Assembly: GCF_001999725.1 (NCBI RefSeq)
Contig: NZ_MDDP01000001.1
Span: forward strand, 124,001 to 188,000
From: Cellulophaga omnivescoria
GTDB lineage: Bacteria; Bacteroidota; Bacteroidia; Flavobacteriales; Flavobacteriaceae
DNA: 64,000 nt
Direction: 5' to 3'
In this document: in pieces, positions 45,255 through 53,016 of the stretch
Layout of the letters: every line of letters starts with the position of its first letter
How positions within the stretch are numbered: position 1 is the first letter of the stretch
Notes under the pieces: model-generated
What the model was told of the DNA's origin: nothing
Database searches by the model: none
What the model saw: the letters and a program-made list of their open reading frames with translations, nothing else
Position numbers and translations under genes: made by a program

Positions 45255-46159
45255 TGGCGAAAGCAACAAAAAAACAGGCTCTTGGTAGAGGTTTATCTGC
45301 CTTACTTAAAGATCCTGAAAATGATATTAATTCTGCTGATGATAAAAATGCAGACAAGGTTGTTGGTAATATAATTGAATTAGATTTAGATCTAATAGAA
45401 GTTAACCCTTTTCAGCCAAGATCTCATTTTAACGAAGAAGCTTTAGTAGAACTTTCTACATCTATAAAAGAACTAGGTGTTATACAGCCTATTACTGTAC
45501 GTAAATTAGAATTTAACAAGTACCAACTTGTTTCTGGAGAACGTAGATTTAGAGCATCTAAATTACTGGGCTTAGAAACTATACCTGCATACATAAGAAT
45601 TGCTAACGACCAAGAGTCTTTAGAAATGGCTTTGGTAGAAAACATCCAAAGGCAAGACTTAGATCCTATAGAAATAGCATTATCCTACCAAAGATTAATA
45701 GACGAAATACAACTTACTCAAGAAAAAATGAGCGAGCGTGTTGGTAAAAAAAGATCTACCATAACAAACTATTTACGTCTTTTAAAATTAGATCCTATTA
45801 TACAAACTGGTATTAGAGACGGTTTTGTTAGTATGGGGCACGGTAGAGCATTAATAAATATTGAAAAAAAATCTGATCAGATAGATTTGTACGAGAAAAT
45901 TGTAGCTAATAATTTATCTGTAAGAGAAACTGAAAAAGCTGTAAAAGAGCACCAAGAAGGTGGTAAGCCTGCAAAACCTACGGCAAAAAAAGCTGCTAAA
46001 TCTCCAGATTTTGTAAAAGAAGGTTCTGCCAAAATAGAAAAGCATTTGGCTGCTAAAGTAGCGGTTACAGCTTCAGAAAAAGGAAAAGGAAAAATTACAA
46101 TTTCGTTTACTTCTGCAGAGGATTTTGACAGACTAAAAAAATTAATTACTGGTGCTTAA
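45254..46159 (+). CDS. parB: chromosome-partitioning protein ParB (Spo0J)
   Basis: ParB binds parS sites and, as a CTP-dependent clamp, loads onto DNA to recruit ParA and SMC. The 301-residue protein has the N-terminal ParA-stimulating basic segment (KKQALGRGLSALL, about 6-18), the NTPase/CTP-binding motif in LVSGERRFRASKLLG (about 94-108), LVENIQRQDLDPIEIALSY, and a helix-turn-helix domain around KMSERVGKKRSTITNYLRLL. The C-terminal dimerisation domain (KGKGKITISFTSAEDFDRL) follows a basic linker. No convincing parS site was found in the window. DUF5683 overlaps its 3' end by 8 bp. Confidence 0.95.
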   Translation: MAKATKKQALGRGLSALLKDPENDINSADDKNADKVVGNIIELDLDLIEVNPFQPRSHFNEEALVELSTSIKELGVIQPITVRKLEFNKYQLVSGERRFRASKLLGLETIPAYIRIANDQESLEMALVENIQRQDLDPIEIALSYQRLIDEIQLTQEKMSERVGKKRSTITNYLRLLKLDPIIQTGIRDGFVSMGHGRALINIEKKSDQIDLYEKIVANNLSVRETEKAVKEHQEGGKPAKPTAKKAAKSPDFVKEGSAKIEKHLAAKVAVTASEKGKGKITISFTSAEDFDRLKKLITGA

Positions 46160-46799
46160 AAACCTAACTACTATACTATTTTTTGGTTTTTTTGTTGCTT
46201 TATGCTGGTCTCAAGAACTAGAAAAGCCTAAACAAGAAAAAGATTCTATTGCTGAAGACTTAAAAGGAAAAGGTGTACTTGTAAACGATGCTTTTATTAG
46301 TAAAAACGAAAGAATAGACCCTTTAGAACCAAGTAAAGCAGCTTTTTATTCTGCAGTATTACCAGGTTTAGGACAAGTTTATAACGGAGACGTTTGGAAA
46401 GTTCCTTTGGTCTACGCTGCAATAGGTACTGGTGTATATGCATACAGTTTTAACAATAAGCAATACAATAGAACAAGAGATGCCTTTAAAAGAAGAAAAG
46501 CTGGTTTTATGGATGATGAGTTTTATGCCTTTAATGGACAAGAAATAGATCCTGGAAACCCTAGATTAGATGATGATGACTTACAAAGAGCACAAGAACG
46601 CTACCAAGAAGACAGAGATTTATCACTACTAATTACAATTGGACTTTATGCTTTAAATATTATTGAAGCCAATGTAAAAGCTCATTTAAGACAATTTAAT
46701 GTTGATGACAACCTTAGCTTTAACATTAAACCTTATTTAGAATACAACACTATTACAGCAGATCCTAATTATGGTTTTGCACTACAAATAAAATTTTAA
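46152..46799 (+). CDS. DUF5683 domain-containing exported protein
   Basis: A 215-residue protein starting with GTG inside the parB 3' end (8-bp overlap). A signal peptide (LTTILFFGFFVALCWSQ) precedes a domain with AAFYSAVLPGLGQVYNGDVW (about 58-77), the conserved core of DUF5683, and a hydrophobic helix after it (PLVYAAIGTGVYAYSF); a second helix is around DLSLLITIGLYALNII. This GLGQxYNG core recurs in small membrane proteins with TM2-like hairpins. Function unknown. The order parA-parB-DUF5683-dapB-lepB is one I recall as common in Flavobacteriaceae, and the tight coupling with parB is worth noting. Confidence 0.8.
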   Translation: MLKNLTTILFFGFFVALCWSQELEKPKQEKDSIAEDLKGKGVLVNDAFISKNERIDPLEPSKAAFYSAVLPGLGQVYNGDVWKVPLVYAAIGTGVYAYSFNNKQYNRTRDAFKRRKAGFMDDEFYAFNGQEIDPGNPRLDDDDLQRAQERYQEDRDLSLLITIGLYALNIIEANVKAHLRQFNVDDNLSFNIKPYLEYNTITADPNYGFALQIKF

Positions 46800-46801
46800 G
46801 T

Positions 46802-47503
46802 ATGAATATAGCTTTGTTCGGTTACGGAAGAATGGGCAAAATGATAGAACAAATAGCCATTAACAGAAACCATACTATTGTTGCTAAAATTGATGCAGAC
46901 ACTACAGAAATAGACTTTTCTAATATAGATGTTGCTATAGACTTTAGCTTACCAGATGCTGCTTTTAGCAATATTGAAAAATGTATACACAACAACACTC
47001 CTATTATTTCTGGCACTACTGGTTGGTTAAACAGATACGATGAAGCTGTTACGTTATGCAAGCAAAAGCAAGGTGCTTTTATTTATGCATCTAACTTTAG
47101 CTTAGGCGTTAATATCTTTTTTGAGTTAAATAGCTACTTGGCTAAAATGATGAAGTCTTTAGAGCAATACAATGTTACTATGGAAGAAATTCATCACACA
47201 AAAAAATTAGATGCCCCTAGCGGAACGGCAATTACACTTGCTGAGGGCGTATTAGAACACTCTAAATACAAAGGCTGGCAACTTAATAACGCTGACGAAA
47301 ACCACATACCTATAGTAGCTAAAAGAATACCAGAAGTACCAGGTACACATACTGTAAGCTACAATAGCAAAGTAGATAGTATAGACATTACACATACTGC
47401 ACACAACAGAGAAGGCTTTGCTTTAGGTGCAGTTATAGCTGCTGAGTGGATTGCAGGTAAAACTGGTGTTTTTTCTATGAAAGATGTTCTGGAGCTTAAT
47501 TAA
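46802..47503 (+). CDS. dapB: 4-hydroxy-tetrahydrodipicolinate reductase
   Basis: DapB reduces tetrahydrodipicolinate precursor with NAD(P)H in the lysine/diaminopimelate pathway that feeds peptidoglycan. The 233-residue protein is in the short range for the family. The nucleotide-binding GYGRMGK motif is at 7-13, the FSLPDAAFSN and ISGTTGW segments follow, and the catalytic EEIHHTKKLDAPSGTA motif (two His, Lys) is intact near residues 120-135. It follows DUF5683 with a 2-bp gap, so it is part of the parAB transcript; lepB is about 100 bp downstream. Confidence 0.95.
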   Translation: MNIALFGYGRMGKMIEQIAINRNHTIVAKIDADTTEIDFSNIDVAIDFSLPDAAFSNIEKCIHNNTPIISGTTGWLNRYDEAVTLCKQKQGAFIYASNFSLGVNIFFELNSYLAKMMKSLEQYNVTMEEIHHTKKLDAPSGTAITLAEGVLEHSKYKGWQLNNADENHIPIVAKRIPEVPGTHTVSYNSKVDSIDITHTAHNREGFALGAVIAAEWIAGKTGVFSMKDVLELN

Positions 47504-47605
47504 AAGTTAAAAAACAACTGTAAATACAGGGTTTTGCAAAAAATAATTTAGTTTTAAATAATTACTATTTAAGACAACAGTAGATTTAAATTATAAATTT
47601 AGAAA

Positions 47606-49300
47606 ATGAATATAACTCAGTGGATCATTTTTATCCTAATTATACAAGTAATACACTTTTTAGGAACGTGGAAATTATATGTAAAAGCTGGTAGAAAAGC
47701 TTGGGAAGCAGCAGTACCTGTTTACAATGCTATTGTTTTAATGCAAATTATTAGAAGACCAAAATGGTGGGTAATTCTTTTATTTATACCTATAATAAAC
47801 CTTTTAATGTTTCCTGTTATATGGGTAGAAACCATAAGAAGTTATGGTAAAAACAGCCTAGCAGACACTTGGTTAGTGATACTAACACTTGGGTTTTACA
47901 TTTATTATGTAAACTACGCATTAGATGTTAAATATATAGAAGACAGAAGCCTACACCCTACTACAGGATTGGGAGAATGGGTAAGTTCTATTGTTTTTGC
48001 TATTGTTGCTGCAACTTTTGTGCACACATACTTTATACAGCCATATGTTATTCCTACTTCATCATTAGAAAAAACGCTTTTAGTTGGTGATTTTCTGTTT
48101 GTAAGTAAGTTTCATTACGGAGCACGCACACCTATGACTACAGTTGCCGCTCCTATGGTACATGATACATTACCTGTTGTAGGACTAAAATCGTACTTAA
48201 ACAAACCTCAATTACCTTATTTTAGGCTTCCTGGTTTTCAAAAAATAAAAAGAAATGATATTGTTGTTTTTAGCTGGCCAGCAGATACAGTAAGACAATT
48301 TTTTGTAAAAGAAAAAGGCGTTAAAAAACCAATAGACAAAAAATCTAACTACGTTAAACGTTGTGTTGGCGTACCTGGTGATACCATCTCTGTTATAGAT
48401 GGCTATGTACACATTAACGAGAAAAAAACAATTTTACCAGATAGAGCTAAACCGATGTTTTTTCACGTAGTAACTACTAAAAACCCTTTAGACAATAATG
48501 TACTTAACGTTTTAGGAAGAAAAAACTTTACTGGCTATACTACACGCATACCTAAAGAGGTTTTACAAAAAAACAATGTGCCAGAACTAATGGAAAAAGG
48601 CACTAGTTTAGATGAAATAAAACAAGATTCTGCTTATGTTTATTACACAGGAAGTTTTGCCAGTGATAAAATAAAAAACTATTTAAAAGCTGAAGACGTA
48701 AGAAATATGAACCTTTTTAACCTTACTGAGGCAGAAGCTAAAAAGATTCAGAAATTAACAGCTGTAGAAAGTGTTACTAAATTTAGCTTTAAAAAACCGT
48801 CTACAAAAATATTTCCTCAAAATGCTAATTTAGCAGGAACAGAAGATAACTTAGGCCCTATTTACATTCCTAAAGCTGGTGCCACAATTAACTTGAACGC
48901 TAAAAACTTGCCGCTTTACAAAAAAATAATAACTGAGTATGAAGGCAATACTCTTGCACAAGCTGGCAACCAAATCACTATAAACGGTAGTGTAGCAGAC
49001 AAGTATACTTTTAAGCAAGATTATTTTTGGATGATGGGTGATAACAGACACCAATCTGAAGATAGTAGATACTGGGGCTTTGTACCAGAGAACCATATTG
49101 TAGGTAAACCAGTATTTATTTGGATGAGTATAGATGGTATTAATGATGGTTTTGCAAACTGGAAACCTCGTTGGAACCGATTTTTTACCACTGTTGGTGG
49201 CTCTGGAGAACCAGTATCATATTTAAAATACTTTCTTATTGCGTTAGTAGCTTATTTTGTTTTTGACTACTTTAGAAAAAAGAAGAAGAAAACTAATTAG
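47606..49300 (+). CDS. lepB: signal peptidase I, long Bacteroidetes form
   Basis: A 564-residue inner-membrane serine protease that removes Sec and Tat signal peptides. Three N-terminal helices (about 5-20, 55-75, 88-105) belong to a DUF5684-like region before the anchor helix at about 128-142. The catalytic Ser153 (IPTSSLEKTL) and Lys251 (NYVKRCVGVPGD) form the Ser-Lys dyad. The last conserved box, MMGDNRHQSEDSRYWGFVP, is near 475-493, more than 200 residues after the Lys box; an insertion of roughly 190 residues separates them, far more than in E. coli. A C-terminal helix (about 540-558) and basic tail end the protein. It follows dapB after a 102-bp gap. Confidence 0.93.
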   Translation: MNITQWIIFILIIQVIHFLGTWKLYVKAGRKAWEAAVPVYNAIVLMQIIRRPKWWVILLFIPIINLLMFPVIWVETIRSYGKNSLADTWLVILTLGFYIYYVNYALDVKYIEDRSLHPTTGLGEWVSSIVFAIVAATFVHTYFIQPYVIPTSSLEKTLLVGDFLFVSKFHYGARTPMTTVAAPMVHDTLPVVGLKSYLNKPQLPYFRLPGFQKIKRNDIVVFSWPADTVRQFFVKEKGVKKPIDKKSNYVKRCVGVPGDTISVIDGYVHINEKKTILPDRAKPMFFHVVTTKNPLDNNVLNVLGRKNFTGYTTRIPKEVLQKNNVPELMEKGTSLDEIKQDSAYVYYTGSFASDKIKNYLKAEDVRNMNLFNLTEAEAKKIQKLTAVESVTKFSFKKPSTKIFPQNANLAGTEDNLGPIYIPKAGATINLNAKNLPLYKKIITEYEGNTLAQAGNQITINGSVADKYTFKQDYFWMMGDNRHQSEDSRYWGFVPENHIVGKPVFIWMSIDGINDGFANWKPRWNRFFTTVGGSGEPVSYLKYFLIALVAYFVFDYFRKKKKKTN

Positions 49301-49432
49301 GAATGCCAGTTTAACTTTGGTAAATACAACTAAAGGTTTTGAATTACATAAAAGTTTATATTTCTTTAAACGCTTAATGTAATAACAAACCAGCTAAAAG
49401 AGCATCGTATTTAAACTGTAAATATAAATTTA

Positions 49433-50065
49433 ATGTCTATTTTACTACATCCTGGATATTTTTTAAATATTGCAAATTTTATTGCTATAGCAAACAATAA
49501 CGTATGTTGGGAAGTAAGTGATAACTATCAAAAACAAACTTTTAGAAACAGATCATATATATCTGCGGATGTTGGTAAGCATATGCTAAACATACCCATA
49601 AAACACGTTGGTAAAGATAAAGGAAAGCAGAAGTACAAAGATGTTAAAGTAGAAAATGACTATGCTTGGCAAAGACAACATTGGAGAACGCTCGAAACAG
49701 CCTATAGAACATCTGCTTTTTTTGAATTTTATGAAGATGAAATTGCTCCTTTTTTTGAAAAAAAACACAATTTTTTACTAGATTTAAATTTAGAAACTAC
49801 CGCTCTAATTTGTGATTGTTTACAAATTGATATGCCACAAGAAAAAACTACAGTATTTGAAAAAGAACCTACCAATTTTACAGATGGTCGTTTTTTAATA
49901 TCATCTAAAAACAAAATAGACTTTAAACAACAAAACTACTTTCAGGTATTTGATGACCGCAATGGTTTTATAGAAAACTGTAGCATTTTAGATTTGTTAT
50001 TTAATGAGGGGACTAATGCCCTTACTTATTTACAAAACCATAGTATAGCATTTAAAAATGCTTAG
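49433..50065 (+). CDS. WbqC family protein
   Basis: A 210-residue protein covering one WbqC domain: HPGYFLNIANFIAIANNNVC (about 6-25), RNRSYISA near 40, and WQRQHWRTLETAYRTSAFFEFYEDEI (across about 79-104). The family occurs in O-antigen and glycan biosynthesis clusters and is widely conserved as a single gene in Flavobacteriaceae next to lepB; its biochemical activity is unproven. It overlaps the following DUF6122 gene by 8 bp. The first strand SILLHPGYF carries the conserved His-Pro pair seen in the family. Confidence 0.82.
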   Translation: MSILLHPGYFLNIANFIAIANNNVCWEVSDNYQKQTFRNRSYISADVGKHMLNIPIKHVGKDKGKQKYKDVKVENDYAWQRQHWRTLETAYRTSAFFEFYEDEIAPFFEKKHNFLLDLNLETTALICDCLQIDMPQEKTTVFEKEPTNFTDGRFLISSKNKIDFKQQNYFQVFDDRNGFIENCSILDLLFNEGTNALTYLQNHSIAFKNA

Positions 50066-50372
50066 GTTCTGTTTGCATTATGGCATACATTTTATTGTGC
50101 CCATTATTATTGGCTATTTCTTTTATAAAGAACAGCGCACAAGAGCTATAATAATACTTTTAGCAGCCATCTTAATAGATGTAGACCACTTACTAGCCAC
50201 ACCTATTTTTGAAGCTAACAGGTGTAGCTTAAACTTTCACCCCTTACATACCTATTGGGCAATGGGCATTTACACCTCCTTTTTATTTTTAAAAAAAACA
50301 AGAATTTTTGGAATAGCATTACTACTACATATGCTAGCAGATTTTGTAGACTGTTTATTTATTAACGCTTAG
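50058..50372 (+). CDS. DUF6122 family small membrane protein
   Basis: A 104-residue protein with three or four membrane helices. The motifs HYGIHFIVP, DVDHLLATPIFEANRCSLNF and HPLHTYW give several conserved His and Asp residues at the membrane surface, resembling the YdjM/YfhO-like putative metal-dependent membrane hydrolases, but no catalytic function is established. It overlaps wbqC by 8 bp at the start and the convergent EEP gene by 18 bp at the end. Confidence 0.7.
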   Translation: MLRFCLHYGIHFIVPIIIGYFFYKEQRTRAIIILLAAILIDVDHLLATPIFEANRCSLNFHPLHTYWAMGIYTSFLFLKKTRIFGIALLLHMLADFVDCLFINA

Positions 50373-51392
50373 GTTAAAACTAGCCATTACAGGAAAATGG
50401 TCTGATAATTTAATATTATAATTTTTATGTGCTGTAACCTCAAAATTTTTACTAGCTAAAATAAAATCTATGCGAACAGGATAATATTTAAAATTATAAG
50501 TTCTTCCGTAAGCAACTCCTTTTTCATTAAAAGTATCTTGCAAATCTCCTTTAATAATGCGGTAAACATTAGAATATTGATTGTTATTAAAATCTCCGCA
50601 AATAATAGTTTTATATGGCGTTGCCTTTACATGCTCTTCTACTATTGTAGCTTGGTCTTGCTGCTTTTTAAAAGAATTAGTAATTCTCCCGTATAATTTA
50701 GAAGACTCCTCATTAGAAATTGTCTCCATATCTGGCACTACCTTTAAAGACTCTAAATGTAAATTATAAACTCTTATTGTATCATTTTTATAAAGTATAT
50801 CTGCAAAGCTCGCAATGTTATTTGTATGCTTAAACGGTAACTCTCCCATATTAACTATAGGAAATTTAGAATATATTGCTTGGTTTACTTTGTTTACATA
50901 GAACCCTGGTGCTACATAATTATATTTATACCTATGCTTTAATTGGTGGTACCGAATTCTACTAAACTCCTGAAAACAGATAATATCTGGATCTTCTTTT
51001 AAAACAAAATCAATAATCTTATCACCAAGAGATTTATCACTAGACCACTCATATTTATTAAATCCTCTAGTATTATAACTCATTACTTTTAAAGTATTTT
51101 TATTTAAAGTTTCTACTTCAGAAAAATTAAATTTTATAAATGAGTCTACCAAAAAGTAACCTAAAATTAGTACAGTTGCAGAAAGTAATATGCGCATATT
51201 TTTGGCCAACAACCAAAACATACAAAAAAGAATATTTACAAACACTAATAACGGTAGCGACAAACTAAAAACCGATAAAAAAGGTAGTATTTTTACTGAT
51301 ACAAATGGTGCCAAGTACGAGACACATAACAGTAATGCAAACAAATAATTGAGAACAAATACAATTCTGTAAAAAAAAGATTGCTTTTTCAC
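50355..51392 (-). CDS. membrane-anchored endonuclease/exonuclease/phosphatase family protein
   Basis: A 345-residue protein: three N-terminal membrane helices (about 10-90), then an EEP domain (about 100-345). The catalytic motifs are visible: VMSYNTRGF (Asn), DIICFQEF (metal-binding Glu), IICGDFNNNQYS (Asp-Phe-Asn), RIDFILAS and LSDHFPVMA (terminal Asp-His). The family includes DNA-repair nucleases, phospholipases and phosphoinositide phosphatases. The membrane anchor and the large extracytoplasmic or cytoplasmic domain argue against DNA repair and for a lipid or polyphosphate substrate, but this is inference. It is the last gene of the mutL-rhomboid operon. Confidence 0.85.
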   Translation of the reverse strand: MKKQSFFYRIVFVLNYLFALLLCVSYLAPFVSVKILPFLSVFSLSLPLLVFVNILFCMFWLLAKNMRILLSATVLILGYFLVDSFIKFNFSEVETLNKNTLKVMSYNTRGFNKYEWSSDKSLGDKIIDFVLKEDPDIICFQEFSRIRYHQLKHRYKYNYVAPGFYVNKVNQAIYSKFPIVNMGELPFKHTNNIASFADILYKNDTIRVYNLHLESLKVVPDMETISNEESSKLYGRITNSFKKQQDQATIVEEHVKATPYKTIICGDFNNNQYSNVYRIIKGDLQDTFNEKGVAYGRTYNFKYYPVRIDFILASKNFEVTAHKNYNIKLSDHFPVMASFNLSVNK

Positions 51393-52273
51393 TAGTCCTC
51401 TTTACCTGCTATAAATAAAAAATCTTTTTCTTCTTTAGACAAACTCTCGTATCCAGATTTGCTAATTTTATCTAAAATAGCATCAATTTTACGTTGTTTA
51501 TCTGCTTTTTTTCGATCTAAACTAACAGTTGCATTTGTACTTGTTGTTGATTTGGTCTTAGTATTTCTGTAAACGGTTTTCATAGGGGCTTTTTTATCTT
51601 TCTTAAATAAATTAGCAATACTATCCATAAATCTACCAAAACCTGCACCTATATCTTTACCATTCATTAGTTGTTTAGCATAAAAATAACCAAGGGCAGC
51701 ACCTCCTAAATGACTAAGCATTCCGCCTACATTTTGTCCTGTAGACAACCTTACTAAATCTAAAACTACAATAATAACACCCAAGTGCCATAATTTTAAA
51801 TCAATTATTAGCAAACGCACTGTTTGGTTAGGCAAGTAAGTACATACATAAATTAAAATTGCAGTAACACCTGCAGAAGCACCTATTAATACGCCATTCT
51901 GATTTAACAAAGCAGGTATTGTATTATAGCCTATCATAAACAAAAATCCGCCTACTATTACGCCTAAGAAGTATACATTTAAAAACTTTTTGGCATCAAA
52001 TAAATTTAAAAATGTTCTTCCAAAAAAGTAAAGCATTAGCATATTCCAAAAAATATGCCCCAAACCACTATGAAAAAAAGAATAAGTAACTATAGACCAA
52101 GGTTGAAGTATAAAATCACCAATATTTTCTGGCAAGCTAAACCAGTTTACAATATTTGGTAATCTAAAAAGATTAACCAAAATTAAATTAAGTAAAAAAA
52201 TAACAACATTAATAGCTATTAATTTTTCTGCAATATTTAATCGTGCGTATTGATATTTTAAATCTCCGTTCAT
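51392..52273 (-). CDS. rhomboid family intramembrane serine protease (second copy)
   Basis: A 293-residue protein with six predicted helices. The catalytic Ser133 lies in GASAGVTAIL, and His188 in MLSHLGGAALGY completes the dyad. HSGLGHIFWNMLMLYFFG (68-85) is the conserved loop 1/helix 2 segment. The C-terminal 80 residues are a basic cytoplasmic tail with a short motif SKSGYESLSKEEKDFLF, which is common in Bacteroidetes rhomboids. Substrates are unknown. It is separated from the first rhomboid by 2 bp and overlaps the EEP gene by 1 bp. Confidence 0.9.
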   Translation of the reverse strand: MNGDLKYQYARLNIAEKLIAINVVIFLLNLILVNLFRLPNIVNWFSLPENIGDFILQPWSIVTYSFFHSGLGHIFWNMLMLYFFGRTFLNLFDAKKFLNVYFLGVIVGGFLFMIGYNTIPALLNQNGVLIGASAGVTAILIYVCTYLPNQTVRLLIIDLKLWHLGVIIVVLDLVRLSTGQNVGGMLSHLGGAALGYFYAKQLMNGKDIGAGFGRFMDSIANLFKKDKKAPMKTVYRNTKTKSTTSTNATVSLDRKKADKQRKIDAILDKISKSGYESLSKEEKDFLFIAGKED

Positions 52274-52275
52274 TT

Positions 52276-53016
52276 TTAATTCCAGCGATTGTTATTAAAC
52301 TGATTTTTTTTCCAGTACCACATCATTATAAAACCAAATATAGCACCACCTATATGTGCAAAATGTGCAATACCGCCACCAAATAAAGAATAACCCGTTA
52401 AGCCTGAAAATAAATCTATACCTATTAAAACAGGAATAAAATACTTTGCTTTTATAGGAATAGGTAAAAATATCATCATTAACTCCGCATTTGGGAACAT
52501 CATACCAAAGGCAACTAAAACACCATAAATAGCACCAGAAGCACCCACTGCCGGCCCATAATATGCGCTTAAAAAATTATCCATTGTACTTTTAGATGCA
52601 TAGCTATACCAATTTACATTTCGACCTTCCAACAAAGCATTCATTACTTCTTCTTTAAAAACCCCAGAGTTTACAATAGCATCTAGACCTTGATTAAAGT
52701 AAAAATAGTTAACACCTGTATGTATTAATGCCGCACCAATACCAGCAGAAAAGTAGAAGAATAAAAATTTATTTTTACCCCACATTTGTTCTAAAGGTGT
52801 ACCAAAAGCATATAAGGCATACATATTAAAAGCAATGTGCATAAAACCGCCGTGCATAAACATATGTGACACTAACTGCCATAATTGAAAATTTTCATTT
52901 TCTGGAAACCACAAAGAAAACCATTGGTACATTTGGTCTCCTAAAGTTTGTGTTGCTAAAAAGAAAATAACATTTATTATTATTAAATGTTTTATAACAT
53001 CTGTAAGTCTACCCAT
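52276..53016 (-). CDS. rhomboid family intramembrane serine protease (first copy)
   Basis: A 246-residue rhomboid: catalytic Ser160 in VGASGAIYG and His221 in FAHIGGAIFGF, with MFMHGGFMHIAFNMYALYAFG (split across about 52-72) as the conserved first-loop region. An insertion of about 35 residues (about 112-148) between helices 3 and 4 is longer than in E. coli GlpG. It is adjacent to and distinct from the second copy, sharing only the core motifs, so the pair is an old duplication. It overlaps the mutL stop by 1 bp. Confidence 0.9.
   Translation of the reverse strand: MGRLTDVIKHLIIINVIFFLATQTLGDQMYQWFSLWFPENENFQLWQLVSHMFMHGGFMHIAFNMYALYAFGTPLEQMWGKNKFLFFYFSAGIGAALIHTGVNYFYFNQGLDAIVNSGVFKEEVMNALLEGRNVNWYSYASKSTMDNFLSAYYGPAVGASGAIYGVLVAFGMMFPNAELMMIFLPIPIKAKYFIPVLIGIDLFSGLTGYSLFGGGIAHFAHIGGAIFGFIMMWYWKKNQFNNNRWN

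Noticed and set aside
47504-47605. Possible attenuator or ncRNA between dapB and lepB
   Set aside because: AT-rich with no stable stem or terminator; nothing beyond a weak TAAATTTA box near the lepB start.
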